From JAAYCB01 sp012744395 (lineage in GTDB: Bacteria; Planctomycetota; Planctomycetia; Pirellulales; Thermoguttaceae): a stretch of DNA of 25,425 bases. Where the stretch lies: positions 1 through 25,425 of the forward strand of contig JAQVNJ010000093.1 in NCBI GenBank assembly GCA_028703175.1, read 5' to 3'. Shown here in pieces: positions 16,412 through 24,862 of this stretch; within the stretch, counting starts at the first letter, position 1; each line of letters starts with the position of its first letter. Position numbers and translations under genes: made by a program. The notes beneath the pieces are model-generated. The model saw only the letters and a program-made list of their open reading frames with translations. It was not told where the DNA came from and did not search any database.

Positions 16412-17305
16412 ATGCACAATCTCAAGAACTTTCTGGGCCCCATGCGGGTTTCTTTCCTGTTGCTGACGCCGGCCTGCGTTCTGCTCGGAACGGCGGCGGC
16501 CAGTTGGTCAACCGGCGCGGTCAGCCCCTGGCACTTTCTGCTGGCGCTGGCGGGCGGCGTTTGTGCCCACATCGCCGTCAACGCCTTGAATGAGTACTCC
16601 GATTTTCGCACGGGCCTGGACTACCGCACGCAGCGGACCGCCTTCAGCGGCGGGAGCGGCACGCTGCCCGAAAGGCCCGAATTGGCGACCCGGACTCTGA
16701 TGACTGGCGTCGGCGCAGCGGCGCTCGTCGCGCTGGTGGGTCTGTATTTCCTCCGGCGTTGGGGATTGTCGATCCTCCCGCTGGGAATCCTCGGACTGGC
16801 CGTCGTGGCGGCGTACACCCCCTGGTTGACGCGGCGGCCGATCCTGTGCCTGGTTGCCCCGGGAATCGGTTTTGGCCCCCTGATGGTCATGGGCACGGAT
16901 TTCGCGCTCGCCGGCAGATACTCCTGGACCGCCCTGGTGGCCTCGCTCGTCCCTTTCTTTCTGGTCAACAACCTGTTGCTGCTGAACCAATTTCCCGACG
17001 TCGAGGCCGATCGCTCCGTCGGGCGGCGGCACCTGCCGATCGTGGCCGGGCGGCGCGCGAGCAGCCTCGTCTATGCTGCCTTCCTGCTGTGCGCTTATCT
17101 GTCGATTGTTGCGGGCGTGTTGCTGGGGCTGCTGCCGGCGGCGAGCCTGATCGGGTTGGCGACCCTGGCGCTGGCCGTGCCGGCGGCAATCGGCGCCTAC
17201 CGCCATGCCGATGATCTGGCCCGGCTGAAGCCCGCCATGGTGATGAACGTGGCGATCAACCTCGGCACGCCGCTGCTGGTCGCCCTGGGTTTGTTCCTTG
17301 CATAA
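16412..17305 (+). CDS. UbiA/MenA-type prenyltransferase
   Basis: This 297-residue membrane protein is rich in hydrophobic helices (eight or nine visible) and carries the two Asp-rich motifs of UbiA-superfamily prenyltransferases: NALNEYSDFRTGLD (57-70) and LLNQFPDVEADRSVGRRHLP (190-209). These bind the Mg-diphosphate of a polyprenyl donor. The form N-x-x-x-D followed by G-x-D, the GGSGTLPE segment, and the NQFPDxxxD second motif are closest to 1,4-dihydroxy-2-naphthoate prenyltransferase (MenA), which makes demethylmenaquinone, but other aromatic or lipid acceptors are possible. No other menaquinone genes are in the window. No clear Shine-Dalgarno precedes the ATG; the start fits the family because the first helix begins at once. 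It is followed by kdsB 165 bases later on the same strand. Confidence 0.88.
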   Translation: MHNLKNFLGPMRVSFLLLTPACVLLGTAAASWSTGAVSPWHFLLALAGGVCAHIAVNALNEYSDFRTGLDYRTQRTAFSGGSGTLPERPELATRTLMTGVGAAALVALVGLYFLRRWGLSILPLGILGLAVVAAYTPWLTRRPILCLVAPGIGFGPLMVMGTDFALAGRYSWTALVASLVPFFLVNNLLLLNQFPDVEADRSVGRRHLPIVAGRRASSLVYAAFLLCAYLSIVAGVLLGLLPAASLIGLATLALAVPAAIGAYRHADDLARLKPAMVMNVAINLGTPLLVALGLFLA

Positions 17306-17318
17306 CCGCCGAAAGAGG

Positions 17319-17344
17319 CTGGGCCCCAAACCGCTCTGGCCCAG
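17319..17344 (+). terminator. hairpin after the prenyltransferase gene (weak terminator candidate)
   Basis: CTGGGCC (17319-17325) pairs perfectly with GGCCCAG (17338-17344) across a 12-base loop, starting 14 bases after the prenyltransferase stop codon. No T-run follows, so it is not a classical intrinsic terminator; it may end transcription weakly or protect the 3' end. Confidence 0.35.
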
Positions 17345-17470
17345 AATCGTTGAATTCGCTAAGAATTGAGGGCGTTCCGGCGAGTCGGCCGCCGCCGCGA
17401 AGACGTGCGGGTCCCCCTCGCCCCGGCGTTCCCCGTTTGCATTCGTTCAGGTCTTGGAGAACCGCAGGCA

Positions 17471-18271
17471 ATGCCCCACACCGCTGCCAGGCTCCGGGTT
17501 CACGCAACCAGCCAGATCATCATTCCCGCGCGGCTTGCCTCCACGCGCCTGCCCCGCAAACTCCTCCTGGCCGAGACGGGCCAGACGCTGATCGAGCACA
17601 CCTACCGCGCGGCCCAGCGCGCGCGGCGGCCCGGCGGCGTCTGCGTGGCCTGCGACCATCCGGACATCTACGAAGCGGTCAGCGGGTTCGGCGGCCATGC
17701 CGTGATGACCGATCCGAACGCCCCGAGCGGCACGGACCGCGTCGCGGAAGTCGCCCGCCAGATGGAGGGCACCGCAATCATCGTCAACTTGCAGGGGGAT
17801 GAGCCGGAACTGGCCGGCGAATCGATCGACCTGGTGATCCGCCTGCTGGAAGAACAGCCCGCCGCGGTGATGGCGACACTCGCCACACCGATCCGCTCCC
17901 GCGAGCAGCTTCTGGATCCTGCCTGCGTGAAGGTCGTCTTCGATTCCAGCCGCCGGGCGATGTACTTCAGCCGCAGCCCAATCCCTTGCCCGCGCCGCTG
18001 GGATGACCAGTTGTTGAAGGCCGATCCCCCGCTGTTTCACCAGCATATCGGCCTGTATGCGTACCGGCGGGAGTTCCTGCTCAAGCTGGCGGAGATGCCG
18101 CCGGCGGCACTGGAACGAACCGAGTCGCTCGAGCAGCTCCGGGTGCTTGCCGCCGGCTACACGATCCTGGTTGGCGTGGTCGACGAACCGACCTTCGGAA
18201 TCGACACGCCGGAAGACTACCGGCGATTCGTCGCGCGGCGGCGGTCGCCGCTGAGGAACCTCTCGGTCTGA
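17471..18271 (+). CDS. kdsB: 3-deoxy-manno-octulosonate cytidylyltransferase (CMP-Kdo synthetase)
   Basis: This 266-residue cytoplasmic enzyme should activate Kdo with CTP to CMP-Kdo, needed for the inner core of lipopolysaccharide or Kdo-containing capsule. Signatures are IIIPARLASTRLPRKLLL (16-33, the CTP-binding loop), SGTDRVAE (86-93), NLQGDEPEL (106-114, metal-binding Asp), AMYFSRSPIP and FHQHIGLYAYRREFL, and the late PTFGIDTPEDYRR motif. Length agrees with the usual 245-260. The ATG at 17471 was chosen since the conserved fold starts 15 residues on; a TTG at 17366 in the same frame would add an unconserved Arg-rich piece. Its last 55 bases overlap the 3' end of the convergent wzy-like gene. 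Together with manC it implies nucleotide-sugar supply for surface polysaccharide. Confidence 0.95.
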   Translation: MPHTAARLRVHATSQIIIPARLASTRLPRKLLLAETGQTLIEHTYRAAQRARRPGGVCVACDHPDIYEAVSGFGGHAVMTDPNAPSGTDRVAEVARQMEGTAIIVNLQGDEPELAGESIDLVIRLLEEQPAAVMATLATPIRSREQLLDPACVKVVFDSSRRAMYFSRSPIPCPRRWDDQLLKADPPLFHQHIGLYAYRREFLLKLAEMPPAALERTESLEQLRVLAAGYTILVGVVDEPTFGIDTPEDYRRFVARRRSPLRNLSV

Positions 18272-20934
18272 GCGGCGCGCGGCGGGCCGGCTTCCGAGAG
18301 GCGGAGCTTGACGGCCTTTTCGAGCAGGCCGCGGACTCGCGGGTGGTCGCTCTTGCGCATCGCGCACCAGCGGAGTTGCGATTCGGCATCGGCGTATTCG
18401 CCGAGGGCCAGGTAACAATTGCCCAGCGCGAGCCGCGCGCCGAAATCGGTTGAATTGGCCGCCACGGCGTTTTCCAGGCAGAATAGCTGCTGGGCCGGAT
18501 CGTTCAGCTTCTGATGCGAGCTGGCGGCTCGGGTCCAATACACGGCGGCCTCCGGGCCGGCTAGCGTCCGGGCCTTCGCCTGGCAGGCGGCGGCGTGCGC
18601 GGCGAGCACGTCCGGCAACTCGCCGGCCAGTTCCGGCCGCTGGTAGTGGCGGACCATCAGCGACATCGCCTCGGCCTCCGGCTGGAACGATTCGAGGAAT
18701 GCTCGGGCCGGCAGATGCCCGGCAAGCACCTCGAATAGCCGCTGCTGGTGCCGCGGTCCGCAGCGGAAGGAGCGTTTCCAGTATTCGAGCGCCAGATCCG
18801 GGCGGTTGGCCAACCCCGCCTCTTCGCCGATGGCAAACAGCACCGCGCCGTCGTAGGGGCGCACGCGGTAGGCCTGGTGGATATAGGCGGACTTGCCCGG
18901 GGCGCCCGCCGGTTCCAGAAACGAAAGTTGCGCCAGCAGCACGTAGGCATCGCCCTGGAGCGGGCCGAGGGCAACCGCGCGATGGGCGTGCCGGAGGGCG
19001 AAATCGAGGTGGCGGCGGTGCTCGCCGATGGCCTGCCCCAGCCACTCCCGCGCCGCCTCGGGCGAAGGGAAATTGGCTAACACCGTCTCGCGGATCTGGC
19101 GGAGATCGAACGCGTTCTCCGCGTGCCGTTGGTGTTCGTTGAACAGGTCGAGATGGACGCCGGCCTTCCGGGCGTGGGCGAGCGCCGACTGGGGCTGATG
19201 CTTGAGCACCTCGGCCAGCGTGTCTTCCAGGGCGGAGAGAATCTGCCTTCTCGGTTCCGAGCGAACCCAGGCGTCTTCATACGCGTCGTCGCCGTCGAGG
19301 GCGGCCAGCTGCCGGGCGACCGCCAAATACCGATTCCAGGCGGTCTCGCCGCGCAATCCCTGCCAGAGCCCGGGCAAGGCGCAGGCCGCGCCGGCGACGA
19401 GCACCGCCGCCGCACCCGCCCAGACCAGCCGGGGCATCGCCCGCGAGGCTGCCGGGGGCTCCTCGCGCGCCAGACCGTAGAGTCGGAATGCGCAGGCCGC
19501 CGTGACGACCAGCACGCCCATGCAAGCCGGGACGTACCAGACGAAATCGACCGCCGCATGAACGGCGCTGGCGATCAGCGGAGGGAACACGGCGACGAAG
19601 CACATCACGGCGCGGGAATCGGCCCCCCCGCCGAGCGCCGCAGCGCACCAGTAGAAATACAGGCCAAGGGCCGCCAGCGCCAGCAGGAGCCCGGCGATGC
19701 CCGTCTCCAGCGCGAGTTGGACGTACCCGTTCTCGGCGTGCGTGTAGACGTGCCCCTGAAGGCCCGCGGCGGGCGTCAGGTACATCGGGTAGACGAAGCG
19801 GTGGCTCGACAAGCCGGTTCCAGTCAGCCAGTGGTCGGCAAAACCGGCCGTGTTGGCGGCCCAGAGGCTGTTCCGCCCGGCGAACGAGTCCAAGGTCTGT
19901 GTGTTCTCGAAACGAGTCGACAGAGTGTCGTAGCCATGAATCGCCAGGCCCACGCAGACGACCAGCCCCGATCCGGCGAGCAGAACCAGGGATCGGGCGC
20001 TGAGCCGGCCGGCCTTGAACAGCAGGGCCAATCCGGCCGTGCCGCTGACAACCAGCGCGATCGCCCCGCCGCGCGAGAACGACATCAGCGCGGCCAGCGC
20101 GCAGACGGGAACGAGCAGCGTCTTGAGGGCGGTGTGGAGCGAGAGACTCGGCCGCGATCGGCCGAAGGCCGAGACCTGCAACCCGCGGCCCGAAGACTCA
20201 AAGCGGCCGTGCGCAGCCCACCAGAGCAGTCCACCGAATCCCAACGCAAGGAAATGGGCAAAATGGTTGCGGTTCGTGAAAGCGCCCTTCACGCAGTCGC
20301 CGGTCTTGCTGAACGCGTGCTCGTAGAACCAGAAGAACTTCCCGTTGCTTGTCAAGAACTGCGCCATGCCGAACGCGGCCATCGCGGCGACGGAGAGCGC
20401 CAGCAGGCGGATCATCCGTTCCACGTCGGCGAGCGTGCGAATCCGCTGGACGGCCGCGGCGAACAGGAGCCCGCCGGCGACAAGCAGAACGAGGCTCTGA
20501 CGCGTGGCGCCGGGCGTCAGGGAGAGCGTCCGCCAGACGCCCAGCGAGGGCTGCTCGGCGGAACCGGGCGCCCAGAGGGGCAGCGTCTCCTGAATCCGAG
20601 GCGACAACGCCCCGAGAAGCGCTGCGGGAAGGGGGATCAACTGAAGCCCGACCAGGCCGATTCCCAGCACCGCAAGCCAGAGGGCGGCGCAGGGGGTCCA
20701 CTTGCGATCGCCGCCTCCGACGGCCTGGTGGATCGTCCACCAGGCGGCCGTCCAGAAGGCCGCGCCGGTGAAAGCCAATTGGCCGATCGCCGTCCGCCCG
20801 CCCATGAAGAAGGGAACAGCCACCAGGGCCGCCACGATCCCGGCGTCCGCCAGGGCGAGGCTCAGGTCGGGGTGGGGATGGGATCGCCGGCGCGGTCCGC
20901 CGGCCTCGGGGAAGCGAGAGTCTGTCAGGGGCAT
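18217..20934 (-). CDS. O-antigen ligase/polymerase-like membrane protein with C-terminal TPR-like region
   Basis: This 905-residue protein has about ten to twelve hydrophobic helices in its first 525 residues. The motifs GAFTNRNHFAHFLALG (about 217-232), SFSRGGA (285-291), GRNSLWAANTAGF (353-365) and HAENGYVQLALETG (399-412) are those of the Wzy_C/O-antigen ligase superfamily, which joins sugar repeat units in the membrane. The remaining 380 residues are soluble and helical, with alternating small and aromatic residues typical of TPR repeats, e.g. ARLALGNCYLALGEYADAES near the end. This resembles polymerases or ligases that carry a TPR scaffold. The ATG at 20934 has GGAAGG eight bases upstream; a TTG at 20982 overlapping the kinase stop was rejected. 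It is the third gene of the export operon and likely polymerises the exopolysaccharide. Confidence 0.88.
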   Translation of the reverse strand: MPLTDSRFPEAGGPRRRSHPHPDLSLALADAGIVAALVAVPFFMGGRTAIGQLAFTGAAFWTAAWWTIHQAVGGGDRKWTPCAALWLAVLGIGLVGLQLIPLPAALLGALSPRIQETLPLWAPGSAEQPSLGVWRTLSLTPGATRQSLVLLVAGGLLFAAAVQRIRTLADVERMIRLLALSVAAMAAFGMAQFLTSNGKFFWFYEHAFSKTGDCVKGAFTNRNHFAHFLALGFGGLLWWAAHGRFESSGRGLQVSAFGRSRPSLSLHTALKTLLVPVCALAALMSFSRGGAIALVVSGTAGLALLFKAGRLSARSLVLLAGSGLVVCVGLAIHGYDTLSTRFENTQTLDSFAGRNSLWAANTAGFADHWLTGTGLSSHRFVYPMYLTPAAGLQGHVYTHAENGYVQLALETGIAGLLLALAALGLYFYWCAAALGGGADSRAVMCFVAVFPPLIASAVHAAVDFVWYVPACMGVLVVTAACAFRLYGLAREEPPAASRAMPRLVWAGAAAVLVAGAACALPGLWQGLRGETAWNRYLAVARQLAALDGDDAYEDAWVRSEPRRQILSALEDTLAEVLKHQPQSALAHARKAGVHLDLFNEHQRHAENAFDLRQIRETVLANFPSPEAAREWLGQAIGEHRRHLDFALRHAHRAVALGPLQGDAYVLLAQLSFLEPAGAPGKSAYIHQAYRVRPYDGAVLFAIGEEAGLANRPDLALEYWKRSFRCGPRHQQRLFEVLAGHLPARAFLESFQPEAEAMSLMVRHYQRPELAGELPDVLAAHAAACQAKARTLAGPEAAVYWTRAASSHQKLNDPAQQLFCLENAVAANSTDFGARLALGNCYLALGEYADAESQLRWCAMRKSDHPRVRGLLEKAVKLRLSEAGPPRAAQTERFLSGDRRRATNRR

Positions 20935-20978
20935 CGAAGGGGCCTTCCTTGCACGGCCTTGTCTGGGGCGGCCTTCCG

Positions 20979-23282
20979 TCAAGCGGCCTCCCGGCGGACC
21001 TTTCGCGGGCGGCGCTCGGGCGCTCGCGAGTCGCTCAACTCCGCGTCCTCTTGTTCGTCGTAGGAATAGCCATATCCGTAGCCGTAGCCGTAACCGTAGT
21101 AGTCCTGGTTCTTCTCGGCGTCGACATGGTTGATCACCAGGCCCAGGACATTCACGCCCAAGGGCGGGAAGCTCTCCACGGCGCGAACGACGAGCCTCCG
21201 ACGGTTCTTCTCCGGGCGGAGGGTGAGCACGACACCGTCGACCAGGCGGCCGATAATCGCCGAGTCGCTGACCGCCAGAACGGGTGGACTGTCGATGAGA
21301 ATCTGGTCGTAAACCGTCTCGGCCCAGGCCAGCAGCTCGGAGAAACGGTCGCTGGCCAGCAGTTCCATGGGATTGACCGGCCGCGGCCCGGAGGGGATCA
21401 CGTCGAGGTTCGGCAGGAAGCCGGCGGCCAGGTTGCGCAGCGCGGAATCGGCAATCGGCGCGGTGTCGCGGAGCAGGGTCGACAGCCCTCGCTGGCCGCG
21501 GAGATTGACCAACGGCGTCAGTCCGGGCCGCCGCATGTCCGCATCGATCAGCAGGGTCCGTTTGCCCGATTGCGCGATCGCCGTCCCCAGGTTGACGGTG
21601 ATCGTCGTCTTGCCGTCGCCGGGCTCGGTGCTGGTCACGACCAGGCGGCTGGCGCCGCCGTCGGTGAAGGCCAGGGCGGTGCGGAGGGTGCGGAACGACT
21701 CGGCCTCGACGCCGCTGGGGGCGACGTTGACATGAATCCCACCGGGGCCGACCTGGTCGAGCGGTTCCAGCTTGCGGATCATTGCCAGGACGGGCACGCC
21801 CAACTGGATCTGCATCTCCTCCGGCGAGCGGAAGCGATCGTCGAGCAGGTCGAGGATGTAGATCAAGGCGAGGCTGAAGGCCAGGCCGAGAAACACGGCG
21901 ATCGCGAACGTCTTCACGAGCTGGGGATTCGAGGGATGCTTCGGCGCCTCGGGGGCCTTGATGACCTTCGTCTTGAGCATGCCGTTGCCCTGGTCGAGGT
22001 CGATCTCCTTGAGGCGTTCGACGAGGGCCTGCTTCAGGGCCACGAGGTGATCCAGCTCGTTTTCCACCGTTTCGAGCCGCGTGGCACTGACGTCCAGCTC
22101 GAGGGCCCGGCCCCTCTCCGCGTCGAAGCTGGCGCGGAGATTCTGCTCGTGGACCATGGCCTGCTCGAGCTGCTGCCGGGCGATCCGCAGGAGCATCGGC
22201 GCAAGTTGCTCGTTGCTGGCCCGCTGGAGAGCGGCCATCTGGACCGCGCGGCGGTTCGCGAGGTACTGCTCGGTAACGCGGATTCGCTCGGCCAGCTCGC
22301 GGACGGACTTGTGCTGCGGGCCATAGATCTGCTGGGCGGATTGCATCGCCGCCTTGTCCTTGAGGAGCTGCTGCGTCGTGTAGGCGACGATGTACGCGTC
22401 CTGCGAGCCGAGCCCCATGGCGGCCTTCATGAACTCGTTGCCAACGCTCTCGATCATCGCCATCGCGTGCTGCTGGAGATCGTCTCCCCGCTGGATCGCC
22501 TGCTCGAGCGCGGCCAATTGCGACTGGGCCTCAAGCCGCCGCTCGTGCGCCTTGAGCCAGGCGTCGTTCAGTTCGATGGCCCGGGCGACGACGATGTTCA
22601 CGCCCTTCTCGCCGTTGCGGATCGCCAGCTCCTGGGCCTCGGAGCGGATGCGGTGCTTCTCCAGGCTCTTCGTGTTGAACTCGCCGTCGAGCTGCGTCAA
22701 CTTCCGCCCGAGCAGATCGCTCACCTCGCCCGCCGTGCTCCGGTAGAGCTCGTCCATGAACCCCAGATACGCGGTCAGCACGGCGTCGACCACCGCGGCG
22801 GCGGCGGCGGGCGCTTTCGACTCGTAGGCGATCGAGAGGATGTTCGTGCCGCGCATCGCGCTGACCGAGAGATTCTCCCGGAGAATCCGCGGCCAATCGC
22901 TCTGGGGAACGCCGGCGAAATCGATGCGGTGATCGGGGGAGAGGACCTTCAGCGCTTCGACGAGCACCGCCTCGCTCGTCGCAATGTTCGTGAAGGTCGG
23001 CATCAGGTCCTTGGCGACGCGTTCGCCGGGCATGCCGGCGGCCATGTCCTGCTCGTTGACTTGCAGCACCAGCAGCGAGGCGTTCGCGCGGTAGATGCGG
23101 GTCGCCGTCGCGTAATAGAGGCCGGCCAGGATCAACGCCGCCAGCAGCGAGACAATCACGATCTCTCGCCGGCAGAGGACGATCCGCAGAAACCGTGCGA
23201 CCGTCTGGATCGGATGGCCGAGCGTCGGCGCGTCCGGCGGCGCGTCGGGGGCGAGCGGGATATGGTCGACATGCTGGTTCAT
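20979..23282 (-). CDS. polysaccharide co-polymerase with BY-type tyrosine autokinase (Wzc-like)
   Basis: This 767-residue inner-membrane protein controls chain length and export of exopolysaccharide. It has a Wzz-type region (about 25-185, first membrane helix 42-58), a long periplasmic coiled coil (about 190-430), a second membrane helix (458-478), then a cytoplasmic bacterial tyrosine kinase. The Walker A motif is STEPGDGKTT (551-560), Walker A' LLIDADMRRP (577-586) and Walker B ILIDSPPVL (661-669). The C-terminal tail has eight tyrosines within residues 728-741, alternating with Gly, then an acidic and a basic stretch; in this family such tyrosines are autophosphorylated in trans and dephosphorylated to cycle export. 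No phosphatase gene is present here. It lies 59 bases after the export lipoprotein and 44 before the polymerase, so one operon. Confidence 0.95.
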   Translation of the reverse strand: MNQHVDHIPLAPDAPPDAPTLGHPIQTVARFLRIVLCRREIVIVSLLAALILAGLYYATATRIYRANASLLVLQVNEQDMAAGMPGERVAKDLMPTFTNIATSEAVLVEALKVLSPDHRIDFAGVPQSDWPRILRENLSVSAMRGTNILSIAYESKAPAAAAAVVDAVLTAYLGFMDELYRSTAGEVSDLLGRKLTQLDGEFNTKSLEKHRIRSEAQELAIRNGEKGVNIVVARAIELNDAWLKAHERRLEAQSQLAALEQAIQRGDDLQQHAMAMIESVGNEFMKAAMGLGSQDAYIVAYTTQQLLKDKAAMQSAQQIYGPQHKSVRELAERIRVTEQYLANRRAVQMAALQRASNEQLAPMLLRIARQQLEQAMVHEQNLRASFDAERGRALELDVSATRLETVENELDHLVALKQALVERLKEIDLDQGNGMLKTKVIKAPEAPKHPSNPQLVKTFAIAVFLGLAFSLALIYILDLLDDRFRSPEEMQIQLGVPVLAMIRKLEPLDQVGPGGIHVNVAPSGVEAESFRTLRTALAFTDGGASRLVVTSTEPGDGKTTITVNLGTAIAQSGKRTLLIDADMRRPGLTPLVNLRGQRGLSTLLRDTAPIADSALRNLAAGFLPNLDVIPSGPRPVNPMELLASDRFSELLAWAETVYDQILIDSPPVLAVSDSAIIGRLVDGVVLTLRPEKNRRRLVVRAVESFPPLGVNVLGLVINHVDAEKNQDYYGYGYGYGYGYSYDEQEDAELSDSRAPERRPRKVRREAA
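21060..21101 (-). repeat. hexanucleotide repeat coding the Tyr-Gly tail of the kinase
   Basis: On the coding strand the unit is a six-base TAC-GG-C type repeat giving Tyr-Gly five times in a row, flanked by further tyrosines (residues 728-741). The DNA units are nearly identical (ACGGCT-type, with one variant), so this is a low-complexity tract where slippage could change the number of phosphorylatable tyrosines in steps of two residues without a frameshift. Confidence 0.85.
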
Positions 23283-23341
23283 GGAATGTCTTGTTCCGGG
23301 CGAGGCTTTGCGGCTGCGGGCATCTCCGCCTGGGCTGGAAA

Positions 23342-24457
23342 TCAGAAGAGGGGAACCGAGGAACCGAGAGAGAACCGGACGATGTTGATCGCGTCCCAGA
23401 CCGCGGTGCCGGCGCTGCGTTCGATGCTGACGACGTCGCCGGGTTCCAGGCGGACGTTGTCGCGGCCGATGCGTTTCGCGTTGCGTAGGCTGACTTCAAT
23501 CACGGCCGGGTCGGGCATCCCGGCGCGCTGGCGGATCACGAAGATCTTGTCGGCGAACGGGTTGGAAAGGCCCTTGGCCAGGGCCAGCGCCCCGAGAACG
23601 TCGAGGGGCCGCTCGACCGGATAAGGGTATTCTCCGGGGGCCTTCACCAGGCCGATCACCTGGACCGGGGCGAGCTCCTGCCTCTCGACGACGACAACGG
23701 CGTTGTCGGTCAGGTACTGCCCTCCGGAGCTGGACATCACGGCATCGACGATGTTCAGGCGGTGCGATTGGGACACGGCTGCCGGGGCGCCGCGGGCGCT
23801 GGCGGGCAGGACGCCGTCGCGGGTGGTATCCGGGTCGATTTCCATCGCCAGCCCCGTGAAGCTATTGGGAACGCGGATATCGACGTGCGGTCCCGCCTCG
23901 TCGGACAATCCGCCGGCGGCCACGATGGCGTCGAGGAGATAGCTTTGACCGCGGGGGAGTTCGACGATGCCGGGCTTCTCAACGGCGCCGACGACGGTAA
24001 TCCGATTCTTGCGCTGGTGCTTGAGCGTGGCGGCCACGTGGGGTTGCAGGTAGAGCCCCCGCTCGATGCAGGCCATGGCGATCGCCTGTTCGGCATCGGC
24101 CAATTCAAAGCCCGCCAGGCGCACCGGCCCGACATCGGGAAGCTGGGCGTTGCCGTCGTCGCCGACGCGGATGATCAGATCGACCACGGCGTCGTTGCTC
24201 ATGCCGCCGGCAATCGACAGCTCGAGGACGTCACCCGGCTGGATCAACTCGGTGCCGGTCGACGGCCCGGCCAGCCCGCTCAGGTCCAGCCGCTTCACGT
24301 TAGGCACGGGGATCGCGGCCAATTCGGGCGGGAGGTTCTTGGGACGGTAGAAGTTCCGCTGCGAACATCCGCCGGCGATCGCCAACACCAAGACTAGCCT
24401 CATGGCGGCAGACAGCCGGGTTCTTTTGAGCGGATGGCCGAAACGATTGTTTTCCAT
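23342..24457 (-). CDS. polysaccharide export outer-membrane lipoprotein (Wza/OPX family)
   Basis: This 371-residue lipoprotein is the expected outer-membrane export channel for the polysaccharide. A basic N-terminus and hydrophobic stretch end in the lipobox IAGGC with Cys31. Next comes the Poly_export domain (about 65-155, with IQPGDVLELSIAGG and the later LQPHVAATL), then SLBB-like domains: VVGAVEKPGIVELPRGQSYLLDAI-type and VIGLVKAPGEYPYPVERP-type segments. The C-terminus VRLEPGDVVSIERSAGTAVWDAI is the usual end of the last SLBB-like unit and precedes a short amphipathic tail. I take the ATG at 24457; a GTG two codons earlier is as possible, and no strong Shine-Dalgarno is seen for either. 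It is the first gene of the operon, 59 bases ahead of the BY-kinase, with a sigma-54-like promoter about 190 bases upstream. Confidence 0.93.
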   Translation of the reverse strand: MENNRFGHPLKRTRLSAAMRLVLVLAIAGGCSQRNFYRPKNLPPELAAIPVPNVKRLDLSGLAGPSTGTELIQPGDVLELSIAGGMSNDAVVDLIIRVGDDGNAQLPDVGPVRLAGFELADAEQAIAMACIERGLYLQPHVAATLKHQRKNRITVVGAVEKPGIVELPRGQSYLLDAIVAAGGLSDEAGPHVDIRVPNSFTGLAMEIDPDTTRDGVLPASARGAPAAVSQSHRLNIVDAVMSSSGGQYLTDNAVVVVERQELAPVQVIGLVKAPGEYPYPVERPLDVLGALALAKGLSNPFADKIFVIRQRAGMPDPAVIEVSLRNAKRIGRDNVRLEPGDVVSIERSAGTAVWDAINIVRFSLGSSVPLF

Positions 24458-24862
24458 GTCCACGATCGTTGCTGTCCCACATCGGTGTGCGCCGCCAGAC
24501 TACTCAACCGAACACGTCGAGGAGAGACCGCCCGCTCTGCGCGGCAAGGGACGCCGGCAGTGCAGCCTGCCCGCCCGGAAGTCGGAGCCTTTTACAGGAT
24601 CGCCCGACCTCTGGCAAGTCGAAAAATGGTGTGCGGATGCCCGTTGCGTCGCAAGCAACAGGCCAGCCGCGGGCGAACCGCGAGGTGTCTCGGCCTTCGC
24701 GCCCCCCCCGCGGCCGTGCCCAGGCGCGAACCTGCCCCCGATCCCGAGCGGCGGGGTGCACGCCAGCCTTTATTCTTTTGAGCTGGGGAAGATAGAGGGT
24801 TTGCGGCGTCGCGTGAACGGATCGTCTGGGCGCTGGCAGGTGCTCGATAGCCGAAGAGCCAT
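24458..24862. other. 405-base non-coding leader of the export operon
   Basis: No convincing gene lies here; the long frames over it have irregular codon use and no family motif. It separates the export operon from the partial gene on the right, which is on the same strand. It holds a sigma-54-like promoter (24651-24665), an inverted repeat TTGCG/CGCAA touching the promoter's -12 element (24644-24654), and C-rich stretches. The implied untranslated leader of about 180 bases could carry regulation, but I see no clear riboswitch. Confidence 0.6.
24651..24665 (-). promoter_or_regulatory. candidate sigma-54 (-24/-12) promoter of the export operon
   Basis: Minus-strand TGGCCTGTTGCTTGC matches the TGGCACG-N4-TTGC consensus at nine of eleven fixed positions. 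The invariant GG and GC pairs are both present and separated by exactly ten bases. Transcription would begin near 24639, about 180 bases before the export lipoprotein start codon. A sigma-54 promoter implies an enhancer-binding activator acting from upstream (around 24740-24850), which is not identified. The call is by eye and a chance match in GC-rich DNA cannot be excluded. Confidence 0.5.

Noticed and set aside
20949..23624. Plus-strand frame of 891 codons antisense to the BY-kinase
   Set aside because: The opposite strand has Walker A, A' and B motifs and membrane helices in the right order, so the plus-strand frame is a shadow.
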